Shown here in pieces: positions 43,087-50,794 of a stretch of 64,000 nt of DNA. The DNA is from Rhizobium sp. BT04 (GTDB lineage Bacteria > Pseudomonadota > Alphaproteobacteria > Rhizobiales > Rhizobiaceae). How positions within the stretch are numbered: the stretch's first letter is position 1; each line of letters starts with the position of its first letter. Made by a program: the position numbers and the translations under genes. The DNA lies in assembly GCF_030053135.1 (NCBI RefSeq), contig NZ_CP125653.1, positions 434,001-498,000 on the forward strand. The letters run 5' to 3'. Under the pieces are notes generated by a model. The model did not search any database. It was not told the origin of the DNA and was given only the letters and a program-made list of their open reading frames with translations.

Positions 43087-45648
43087 TTAGCTGCGCGGCT
43101 TCAGATTTTCCGGGTCATAGATCGGCTTGTAGCCGACGCCGACAACCTCAACCGGATAAGTCTCGGCGAAATACTCGACGTTCAGCTTACGTCCGACCTG
43201 GCAATGTGACCAGGGCAAATAGGCCAAGGCAATATTCTTTCCGACCGTCGGGCCGTAGGCGATCGAGGTTGTGTAGGAGCGACGGCCCAGCGCGTCGACC
43301 AGAACCTCTCCCGTGGCAGGGTCGACAACCGGCAGGTTGCCGACGGGATAACGCTTGACGCCCAACTTGTCGGTATTTTCGGTCATCACAAGCGTGCAGA
43401 GCATGGCCGGCTGGTGCTCGCGCGCCTTGTATTCCAGATGCTTCGCCTTGCCGCGGAAATCGGCTTCCTTGACCTTCGGACGGGCGAGATCGGCTTCGAT
43501 CAAGTTGTACTGGGTCAGGAGGTCGGCGTTCTGCAGGCGCAGGCTCTTTTCCATGCGGCGCGAGTTTGCATAGGTTTCCACGCCGAAGGCCATCACGCCG
43601 GTCGAACGCAGCGCATCCCAGACGGCGAGGCCGTCTTCGTATTTCATGTGCAGTTCCCAGCCCTGCTCGCCGACATAGGAGATGCGGAAGGCGGTGACGG
43701 GCTTGCCGGCGATTTCGATCGGCTTGATCGCCGTAAAGGCGAAGTTTTCCGGATCGAGCCCGGCCGGATCGGCCACGGCCTTCTTCAGCGTGTCGCGTGC
43801 GTTCGGACCCCAGATGCCGATCGTCACGAATTTTTCCGAGACGTCGGTGATGGTCACGTCAAGGCCACGGTCTTGGGCGACGCGCTTCATATAGTGCAGG
43901 TCGCGCGGGCCGGCATCGGCGCCGTTGACCAGACGGCAGCGGTCGGCCATGCGGAAGACGGTGAAGTCGGCGCGCACCATGCCTTCGTCGTCGAGGAAGT
44001 GGGTGTAAACGCCCTTGCCGATGTTTGCGTCGCCGCCGACCTTGGCGGCGCACAGCCATTCCATCAGCTCGACATGGTCAGGTCCTTCGATATCGACCAT
44101 GTGGAAGTGGCTGAGATTGACGATGCCGCAATCCTCGCTCATCGCCAGATGCTCGGCATTCGACACGCGCCAGAAATGGCGGCTGTCCCATTCGTTCTCA
44201 CGCAGCGGAACGCGGTCGGCGTATTTCTCCAGAAGGTGCTCGTTGGCGGCGTAGCCGTGTGCACGCTCCCAGCCGCCAAGCTCCATGAAGTAGCCGCCAA
44301 GCTCCTTCTCGCGCTCGTAGAAGGGTGAACGCTTGGCGTTGCGGCCGGATGCGTAGGGTTCGCGGGTGTGGACAGCCGGGAAATAGATCTTCTGGGCGGC
44401 TTCGTAGCAGCGCCCCTCGATGAACTCTTCCGTCAATTGATGCGGATAGAAGCGGGCATAATCGATGCTGTTGTGATCGATTTCTGTCCGGCCATCGGTC
44501 ATCCAGTCGGCAATCAGCTTGCCGTAGCCTGGGCCGTCCTTGACCCAGATGGCGACGCAATACCAGAGACCGCGCACCTTCTGGCTCTCGCCGCAGGATG
44601 CGCCGCCGCCGGCGGAAACCTGCAGCAGGCCGTTGAACGAGTGACCCTCGTTATAGCCGAGTTCGCCGAGGATCGGCGTCAGTTCCATGGCGCGCTCGAG
44701 CGGCTCGATGATCTGTTCCATCTCGAGATCGCGCTGCGAAGGCGAAAGCCGTGCTTCGTGTTTTTCGAGAAGATCGCGCGGATGGCACATGCGCGGATTG
44801 GCGGCTTCGTAATAGCCCCACTCGATCTGGCCGCCCTCGGTCGTCGCCGGGTCGCCGGTATCGCGCATATAGGCGGAGTTGCCCTGGTCGCGCAGCAGCG
44901 GGAAGCCGATTTCTTTGCCGGTGCCTTCAAACTCGTTATAGGGACCGAAGAAGGTGAGCGGGTGGTCGACCGGCATGACCGGCAGGTCTTCGCCGACCAT
45001 CTCGGCGATCAGGCGCCCCCAGAGACCGGCACAGACGATGACGTGGTCGGCCATGATAGTGCCGCGATGGGTGACGACGCCCTTGATGCGGCCGCCTTCG
45101 ACGATCAGCGACTTTGCCGGCGTGTTGCCGAACACCTTGAGCTTGCCTGCCTTTTCGGCGGCATCGACCAGCTTGCCGGCAACGGTCTGCGAGCGCGGGA
45201 TGACGAGGCCGGCATCCGGATCGTAAAGGCCGCCCATCACCTGATCTTCCTCGATCAGCGGGAATTTCTCCTTGATCTCGGACGGGCTGACATAATGGGC
45301 GCGCGTGCCGAAAGCCCGTGCCGAGGACAGCTTGCGCTTGATTTCCTCCATCCAGCTATCGTCGCCGGTGCGCGCCACTTCGAGGCCGCCGATCCGGGCG
45401 TAATGGCCCATCTTCTCGTAGAAATCGATCGAATATTGCGTGGTCCAGACGGAGAGATAGTCGTGGCTCGTGGTGTAACAGAAGTCCGAGGCATGGGCTG
45501 TCGAGCCGATATCGGTCGGTATGCCCGACTTATCGATGCCGACGATATCGTCCCATCCGCGCTCGACGAGATGATGCGCGATGGAGGCGCCGACGATACC
45601 GCCGAGGCCGATGATGACGACCTTTGCCTTTTCCGGAAATGCTGCCAC
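43087..45648 (-). CDS. FAD/folate-dependent demethylase, dimethylglycine/sarcosine dehydrogenase-like
   Basis: An 853-residue two-part enzyme. Residues of about 8-400 form a DAO-type FAD domain; the His in GSTAHASDF (His52) matches the covalent FAD site of dimethylglycine dehydrogenase. The remainder, from about 440, is a GcvT-like aminomethyl-folate domain (SHFHMVDIEGPDHVELMEWL, ISYVGEQGWELHM, AFGVETYANSRRMEKSLR). It should oxidise an N-methyl group and pass the carbon to tetrahydrofolate. In the dinucleotide motif the first Gly seems to be Leu (GLGGIVG). GTG 45648 follows AGAAGGAACAG. A folD relic lies upstream. Confidence 0.87.
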   Translation of the reverse strand: MAAFPEKAKVVIIGLGGIVGASIAHHLVERGWDDIVGIDKSGIPTDIGSTAHASDFCYTTSHDYLSVWTTQYSIDFYEKMGHYARIGGLEVARTGDDSWMEEIKRKLSSARAFGTRAHYVSPSEIKEKFPLIEEDQVMGGLYDPDAGLVIPRSQTVAGKLVDAAEKAGKLKVFGNTPAKSLIVEGGRIKGVVTHRGTIMADHVIVCAGLWGRLIAEMVGEDLPVMPVDHPLTFFGPYNEFEGTGKEIGFPLLRDQGNSAYMRDTGDPATTEGGQIEWGYYEAANPRMCHPRDLLEKHEARLSPSQRDLEMEQIIEPLERAMELTPILGELGYNEGHSFNGLLQVSAGGGASCGESQKVRGLWYCVAIWVKDGPGYGKLIADWMTDGRTEIDHNSIDYARFYPHQLTEEFIEGRCYEAAQKIYFPAVHTREPYASGRNAKRSPFYEREKELGGYFMELGGWERAHGYAANEHLLEKYADRVPLRENEWDSRHFWRVSNAEHLAMSEDCGIVNLSHFHMVDIEGPDHVELMEWLCAAKVGGDANIGKGVYTHFLDDEGMVRADFTVFRMADRCRLVNGADAGPRDLHYMKRVAQDRGLDVTITDVSEKFVTIGIWGPNARDTLKKAVADPAGLDPENFAFTAIKPIEIAGKPVTAFRISYVGEQGWELHMKYEDGLAVWDALRSTGVMAFGVETYANSRRMEKSLRLQNADLLTQYNLIEADLARPKVKEADFRGKAKHLEYKAREHQPAMLCTLVMTENTDKLGVKRYPVGNLPVVDPATGEVLVDALGRRSYTTSIAYGPTVGKNIALAYLPWSHCQVGRKLNVEYFAETYPVEVVGVGYKPIYDPENLKPRS

Positions 45649-45687
45649 GTGCTGTTCCTTCTACTTATCGGACGAACTAAAATTTAT

Positions 45688-45793
45688 TTACAGCGCCGCG
45701 CGTCTGAAAAGACGCGCAAAAGGACGCTGTAACACCTTGAATTACTGCATAATTTTCTCCTTAAATCGATTCCGATTTAAGGAATTATGCAGT
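45688..45793. repeat. RIME-like palindromic repeat
   Basis: Two large palindromes lie side by side. The first (45688-45732) runs from TTACAGCG to CGCTGTAA with inner GCGTCT/AGACGC arms. The second (45744-45793) has ACTGCATAATT and AATTATGCAGT arms with inner TTAAATCG/CGATTTAA. The size of about 106 bases and the two-palindrome layout resemble the Rhizobium-specific intergenic mosaic element RIME1, from memory. Confidence 0.75.
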
Positions 45794-45797
45794 CGCC

Positions 45798-45894
45798 GCC
45801 CTCGACTTGCGACGAGGGCATTATGCATCAGGCTCATGATCGCCATTGGTCCTACGCCGCCTAGGACCGGCGTGATTGCGCCAGCCGGGGTCGA
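45798..45894 (-). pseudogene. C-terminal relic of folD
   Basis: Read on the minus strand, one frame gives GAITPVLGGVGPMAIMSLMHNALVAS. This matches the C-terminal signature of FolD (methylene-tetrahydrofolate dehydrogenase/cyclohydrolase), normally ITPVPGGVGPMT. Upstream coding is lost, and the fragment runs into the RIME-like repeat. FolD would have acted on the folate product of the adjacent demethylase. Confidence 0.7.
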
Positions 45895-45931
45895 GGCTGG
45901 AGAATTCCAGGAACATGCCAGCGCCCCGGGA

Positions 45932-46171
45932 TTACGGCGCAGAAATCGCCTTCAGCCGGTCGATGTCCACGAGCACGATGTCTTCCGAAACAGGCTCGCG
46001 ATTGTGCAGCCGGAACCATTCCACGGCTTCGCGCACGCGGTCTCCATGCGGCGCCGGATAGGCGCCCAGTCCGAGAACCCATTCCCGCACGGTCTCGCGC
46101 TCCATCCGCCCGGCCCGGTATCGATCGCAGACGGTTTTCGCCGATGCCACAAGGTCATTGATGCTTTTCAC
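45932..46171 (-). CDS. Small hypothetical protein, third in XRE operon
   Basis: A 79-residue protein read from GTG 46171, with GAGGGA upstream. It has a helical N-terminus (KSINDLVASAKTVCDRYRAGRMERETVREWVLG) and no known domain. The longer open frame upstream overlaps the preceding gene. It lies 10 bases after the 86-residue gene and so belongs to the same operon led by an XRE regulator. Confidence 0.55.
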   Translation of the reverse strand: MKSINDLVASAKTVCDRYRAGRMERETVREWVLGLGAYPAPHGDRVREAVEWFRLHNREPVSEDIVLVDIDRLKAISAP

Positions 46172-46181
46172 GGGATATCCC

Positions 46182-46442
46182 TCAATGCACGGATGGCTCG
46201 TCATCTTCGAGAAACGACCGAATGCCGTCCCGGGCGACGACGGCCAGGAATTCGTCGAAAGCCTCCCGGTCGGTCGCAAAAGGCTCGTCCCAGCGGATCA
46301 GATCCTCTGCCTGCGTGACCACCTCCATCGTCCAGTCTTCATTGCTGCCCGATGTGCGGAAGATGTCGACGAGCACCGTGATCCCGTCATCGGTGAACTC
46401 TCCGGCCAATTCGGAATGTTCGAGCTTTTCTTTCTTTGCCAT
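46182..46442 (-). CDS. Small acidic hypothetical protein, second in XRE operon
   Basis: An 86-residue acidic protein starting at ATG 46442, three bases after the XRE stop. The sequence DGITVLVDIFRTSGSNEDWTMEVV suggests a small alpha/beta fold, but I recognise no family. Its position after an XRE regulator and size resemble a toxin-antitoxin or phage-control partner, which is inference only. Confidence 0.65.
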   Translation of the reverse strand: MAKKEKLEHSELAGEFTDDGITVLVDIFRTSGSNEDWTMEVVTQAEDLIRWDEPFATDREAFDEFLAVVARDGIRSFLEDDEPSVH

Positions 46443-46445
46443 TAT

Positions 46446-46766
46446 TCAGCCACCGGCACCGGGCGGTGCGTCGTTTTCGAGATATTCTTCATATTGAACC
46501 GTCTCTGTCTCATTCGTATCGATCGAGGGATGTGCACGTTTTGCCAGGCGAACGCCCGCACCGCCGCCGTTTTCCGGGATGAAAATAACCCCGCCGCCTT
46601 CCAGGGCGTGCTTCATATCCTGAAGGGTTCGCTCATAGGGAGAGCGCTTGCCGGCCTCGAAATTGGCAATCGTCGCTTTGGCGACTTTTGAGGCCGATGA
46701 AAGGTCGTCCTGAGACCAGGCCAACAGGGCACGCGCAGCGCGGCATTGGGCGGAAGATAGGCTCAA
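46446..46766 (-). CDS. XRE-family helix-turn-helix regulator
   Basis: A 106-residue regulator. The helix-turn-helix spans residues of about 5-60 (CRAARALLAWSQDDLSSASKVAKATIANFEAGKRSPYERTLQDM), followed by GVIFIPENGGGAGVRL, a tail very common in rhizobial XRE proteins. TTG 46766 is the apparent start, with AAGG upstream. It leads a three-gene operon and probably represses it. Confidence 0.82.
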   Translation of the reverse strand: MSLSSAQCRAARALLAWSQDDLSSASKVAKATIANFEAGKRSPYERTLQDMKHALEGGGVIFIPENGGGAGVRLAKRAHPSIDTNETETVQYEEYLENDAPPGAGG

Positions 46767-47035
46767 AACAATAACCTTGCATCAAAAGTGTAGCGCTTCT
46801 TCCAGTGGATGATATGAAAAATGTAATCTCGATACAAGCGATGATGATGAGAGCAAGCGCATGGATTGGGAGCGCGACTGGCCAGTTCGGACTCTGCTGG
46901 TATCTTAAACGCCGCTCCTACATTCCTTCGACCTTCAACACTTCACGCTCATCTGGTGAAACGGCAAGGTTGATTGACTGAATATTATTAAAGTCTAATT
47001 TAACGCCTCCTTTATCACGCACCCGGGAGGTAACA

Positions 47036-48097
47036 ATGCGTGAGCCAGATATGCAGAAACTCGATGCGCTCGTCGGTCGTCTTGTTGGGGATGTCGGCGC
47101 CGCCATGTCAGGGGCCCTGGTCGTGCTGGGCGACCAGGTCGGATTGTTCAAGGCGATGGCCGACGGAACGCCTTTGACCGTTGAGCAGCTTGCCGCGAAA
47201 ACGGGGGTGAAGGAGCGCTACCTCAGGGAATGGCTGAGCGCCCAGGCGGCCGCGGATTATGTCGCTTACGATGAAAAAACCGATCGTTTCAGCCTGACGG
47301 CGGAACAGGCGATGGTGTTTGCCGAGGAAAACAGCCCGGCCTTCTTCGTCGGCGCCTTCGAGGTCGTGCAATCCATGTGGATGGACGAGCCGAAGATCGC
47401 CGATGCCTTCCGCACCGGCAAGGGGCTCGGCTGGCATGAGCACAGCACCTGCCTTTTCCGCGGCACCGAGCGGTTCTTCCGCCCCGGCTACAACAGCCAT
47501 CTCGTCAACGAATGGATTCCCGCCCTTGCCGGGATGGACGAAAAGCTCAAGGCCGGCGCCAGTGTCGCCGATGTCGGCTGCGGTCACGGCGCCTCGACCA
47601 TCCTGATGGCGCAGGCCTATCCCGCCTCGCATTTTACCGGCTTCGATTATCACGGCCCGTCGATCGAAAGAGCCAAGGCCGCCGCCAAGGAGGCCGGCGT
47701 CGCCGACCGGGTGACGTTCGAGCAGGGCAAGGCGGCGGAATTTCCCGGGCGCGGCTATGATATGGTCGCCATGTTCGACTGCCTGCACGACATGGGCGAT
47801 CCGGTCGGCGCCGGCCGGCATGTCAAGGAAACGCTCGCCCCGAACGGCACGTGGCTGATCGTCGAGCCCTTCGCCCATGACCATTTGAAGGACAATCTCA
47901 ATCCTGTCGGCCGCGTCTATTACGGCGCTTCGACGATGATCTGCACGCCGGCATCGCTCTCCCAGGAAGTCGGGCTCGGTCTCGGCGCCCAGGCGGGGGA
48001 AATGAAGCTTCGCAAGGTGGCGCTCGACGCCGGCTTCAAACATTTCCGCCGCGCCACCGAAACCCCGTTCAACATGGTGTTCGAGGTTCGGGCCTGA
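47036..48097 (+). CDS. SAM-dependent methyltransferase with winged-helix N-terminus
   Basis: A 353-residue protein. The N-terminal part (residues 15-95: ALVVLGDQVGLFKAMADG, TGVKERYLREWLSAQAA) is a dimerising winged helix of the kind seen in O-methyltransferases and Rv2258c-like enzymes. A class I methyltransferase fold follows with the SAM motif VADVGCGHGAST near residue 180 and EPFAHDH later. CGGGAGG precedes ATG 47036. The methyl acceptor is unknown. It is monocistronic between divergent and convergent neighbours. Confidence 0.87.
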   Translation: MREPDMQKLDALVGRLVGDVGAAMSGALVVLGDQVGLFKAMADGTPLTVEQLAAKTGVKERYLREWLSAQAAADYVAYDEKTDRFSLTAEQAMVFAEENSPAFFVGAFEVVQSMWMDEPKIADAFRTGKGLGWHEHSTCLFRGTERFFRPGYNSHLVNEWIPALAGMDEKLKAGASVADVGCGHGASTILMAQAYPASHFTGFDYHGPSIERAKAAAKEAGVADRVTFEQGKAAEFPGRGYDMVAMFDCLHDMGDPVGAGRHVKETLAPNGTWLIVEPFAHDHLKDNLNPVGRVYYGASTMICTPASLSQEVGLGLGAQAGEMKLRKVALDAGFKHFRRATETPFNMVFEVRA

Positions 48098-48115
48098 AGA
48101 AAGCCGGGGAGCCTG

Positions 48116-48991
48116 CTATTTCAGCTTGCCGATGCTGGCATACATGCCGGTCGTGCGGAATTCGGTGGGGTTTGTGCCGTAGACGCGGCGGAAGACCTTG
48201 GAGAAATAGTTGGCGTCCTCGAAGCCGCACATAATGGCGACTTCCTTGACCGGCAGGAAGTCGGCCTTGGTCAGCAGCTTGACGGCGCGCTGCAGGCGCT
48301 GCTGCAGCACGAATTCGGCCGGCGGCACCCCCTCGCTCTCGGCGAAGCTGCGCGAGAAATGCGCGCGGCTGAGGCCGACGATGCCGGCGAGCTCGCTGAC
48401 CGGCAGCGGCTTTTCGAGATTGGCATTGATATGGTCGATCACCAGCTGCATCGGGCTGAGCTCGGCGGCAAAGGCCGGCGAGCCGAAGACGTCGTCGTAG
48501 AGCGCCATCGCCGCCTCATAGGCAACCGCCGAGGCCGCACCGGGCGACGTCGCGCCCTTGACGAGGCGCAGGCTGCAATCGGCCAGATGATCGATGGTCG
48601 AGCGCTGCAGCTTCAGCACCGGCCCGGCGGTCGACAGCACCAGCTGGTGGATGCGCAGCGTTTCCTCGCCATTCATCGAGATCCAGAAATATTCCCAGCG
48701 CTCGCCCTTCTCCAGCCAGTAGCGGTGATTGTGCGGGACGAGCACCAGCAGCGTGTCACCGCCCTGAAGGCGATAATTGCGGTTCTGGTAGCGCAGCCGG
48801 CCCGAGCCGCTGATCGTGTGCTGCAGCACCGTGAAGGGCGTCTGGCCGCGCCTTCGGCCGTCCCAGTCATAGGTTTCGTTCTCGCGCACTTCATAGCCGG
48901 TGCTGGTCGGCATGGCATGCAGCCGCTGGCGGCCGCGGGGCAGCGAAACCGTCCTCATCGACTGTCCGTTGGCGATTAAATCCTGCAGCAC
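48116..48991 (-). CDS. agpT: AraC-family regulator of alpha-galactoside genes
   Basis: A 291-residue AraC protein. The N-terminal cupin-like sensor (residues 30-120) is followed by two helix-turn-helix motifs at the C-terminus (PVSELAGIVGLSRAHFSRSFAESEG, VKEVAIMCGFEDANYFSKVFRRVYGTNPTEFR). It is divergent from the GH4/agp operon, as agpT is in Sinorhizobium meliloti, so it probably activates that operon on melibiose, raffinose or similar sugars. The start is GTG 48991, with an inner ATG at about 48958 possible. Confidence 0.85.
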   Translation of the reverse strand: MLQDLIANGQSMRTVSLPRGRQRLHAMPTSTGYEVRENETYDWDGRRRGQTPFTVLQHTISGSGRLRYQNRNYRLQGGDTLLVLVPHNHRYWLEKGERWEYFWISMNGEETLRIHQLVLSTAGPVLKLQRSTIDHLADCSLRLVKGATSPGAASAVAYEAAMALYDDVFGSPAFAAELSPMQLVIDHINANLEKPLPVSELAGIVGLSRAHFSRSFAESEGVPPAEFVLQQRLQRAVKLLTKADFLPVKEVAIMCGFEDANYFSKVFRRVYGTNPTEFRTTGMYASIGKLK

Positions 48992-49203
48992 AAAATTACC
49001 CCTGAAAGCATAATCCTTCTCTGGTCGGTCCGCCGATTTCGGGCATAATCCCGCTCGACAACAAAGACGAGACGACGGTCGATAGAGCGGCCGGGAGGAA
49101 AACAGGCAGTTTTACGGCTTTTTAACCCCATGCGCCGGCATGGGGCCTGATCCTCCATAAACCGTCTTGTTCTCTAGCATTCCATTGGGTCGAGGTGAAG
49201 ATC

Positions 49204-50670
49204 ATGAGTTTCAAAATCGCTATCATCGGTGCGGGCAGCGTCGGCTTCACCAAGAAGCTGTTCACCGACATCTTGTGCGTTCCGGAGTTTCGCGACATCG
49301 AATTCGCGCTGACCGATCTCAGCGAACACAATCTCGAAATGATCAAGGCGATACTCGATCGCATCGTCGAGGCGAACGGGCTGCCGACCAAGGTGACGGC
49401 GACGACCGATCGGCGCCAGGCGCTGACAGGCGCCCGTTACATCATCAGCTGTGTCCGGGTCGGCGGGCTTGAAGCCTATGCTGACGATATCAGAATTCCG
49501 CTGAAATACGGCATCGACCAGTGTGTCGGCGATACGATCTGCGCCGGCGGCATCCTCTACGGCCAGCGCAACATCCCGGTCATCCTCGACTTCTGCAAGG
49601 ATATCAGGGAGGTCGCCGAGCCCGGCGCCAAGTTCCTCAACTATGCCAACCCGATGGCGATGAACACCTGGGCGGCGATCGAATATGGCAAGGTCGACAC
49701 CGTCGGCCTCTGCCATGGCGTCCAGCACGGCGCCGAGCAGATCGCCGAGGTGCTCGGCGCCAAGTCGCTGAGCGAGTTCGACTACATCTGTTCCGGCATC
49801 AATCACCAGACCTGGTTCATCGACCTGCGCCTCAACGGCCGCAAGATCGGCAAGGACGAGCTGGTTGCCGCCTTCGAGGCGCATCCGGTCTATTCGCAGC
49901 AGGAAAAACTGCGCATCGACGTGCTGAAGCGGTTCGGCGTCTATTCCACCGAAAGCAACGGCCATCTCTCGGAATATCTGCCCTGGTATCGCAAGCGGCC
50001 GGAGGAAATTACCCGCTGGATCGACATGTCCGACTGGATCCACGGCGAGACCGGCGGCTATCTCCGGCACTCGACGGAAACGCGTAACTGGTTCGAGACC
50101 GAATTTCCGCAATTCCTGGAATCCGCGGCCAAGCCGATCGATCCGGCCAAGCGCTCGAACGAGCATGCCAGCCACATTCTCGAGGCGCTGGAGACGAACC
50201 GGGTCTATCGCGGCCATTTCAACGTCAAGAACAACGGCATCATCACCAACCTGCCGTTCGATGCGATCATCGAATCGCCGGGTTTCGTCGACCGCTTCGG
50301 CATCAACATGGTCTCCGGCGTCACCCTGCCGGAAGCCTGTGCGGCCACCTGCATCGCCTCGATCAACGTCCAGCGCATGTCGGTGCATGCCGCCATTTCA
50401 GGCGACATCGACCTTCTGAAGCTCGCCGTGCTGCACGATCCGCTGGTCGGCGCCGTCTCGACGCCGGAGGAGGTCTGGCAGATGGTCGACGAGATGGTCG
50501 TTGCCCAGGCCCGCTGGCTGCCGCAATATGCCGATGCCGTGCCGGCCGCCAAGGAGCGGCTGTCGAAATCGAAGGTGCAGACCCGCGACTGGGCGGGGGC
50601 TGCGCGCCGCACCGTCCGTTCGATCGAGGAGCTGCGCGCCGAAAAGGCGGCTCTGAAACAGGCCGTCTGA
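49204..50670 (+). CDS. agaL1: Alpha-galactosidase, glycoside hydrolase family 4 (first)
   Basis: A 488-residue GH4 enzyme. It uses NAD+ and a divalent metal, with the Rossmann motif IAIIGAGSVGFTKKL at the N-terminus. Metal-site motifs GLCHGVQHG (Cys-His) and SGINHQTWF are present. It hydrolyses alpha-galactosides such as melibiose after import. ATG 49204 has GAGGTGA upstream; GTG 49195 is less likely. First gene of the operon, with a hairpin before agpA. Confidence 0.9.
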   Translation: MSFKIAIIGAGSVGFTKKLFTDILCVPEFRDIEFALTDLSEHNLEMIKAILDRIVEANGLPTKVTATTDRRQALTGARYIISCVRVGGLEAYADDIRIPLKYGIDQCVGDTICAGGILYGQRNIPVILDFCKDIREVAEPGAKFLNYANPMAMNTWAAIEYGKVDTVGLCHGVQHGAEQIAEVLGAKSLSEFDYICSGINHQTWFIDLRLNGRKIGKDELVAAFEAHPVYSQQEKLRIDVLKRFGVYSTESNGHLSEYLPWYRKRPEEITRWIDMSDWIHGETGGYLRHSTETRNWFETEFPQFLESAAKPIDPAKRSNEHASHILEALETNRVYRGHFNVKNNGIITNLPFDAIIESPGFVDRFGINMVSGVTLPEACAATCIASINVQRMSVHAAISGDIDLLKLAVLHDPLVGAVSTPEEVWQMVDEMVVAQARWLPQYADAVPAAKERLSKSKVQTRDWAGAARRTVRSIEELRAEKAALKQAV

Positions 50671-50690
50671 ATCTAGTGAAGGATGGGTGG

Positions 50691-50719
50691 TCATGGGTTT
50701 CCGGGAGGGAAATCCATGA
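50691..50719 (+). other. Hairpin between agaL1 and agpA
   Basis: TCATGGGTTTCC and GGAAATCCATGA pair over 12 positions with one G-T wobble around GGGAG. It lies 20 bases after the agaL1 stop. With no T-run it may act as a 5' stabiliser or processing site for the agpA message. Confidence 0.6.
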
Positions 50720-50794
50720 CATCATGCCCGGCTTTCACATCGTGCGAGGAAAAGGAGCCCGTGTGATCCGCGCTCCGGAACAGAGGGAGAAACG

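Noticed and set aside
44368..45732. Plus-strand open frame of 454 codons opposite the FAD/GcvT enzyme
   Set aside because: No family features, and the minus-strand gene is well supported across the whole span.
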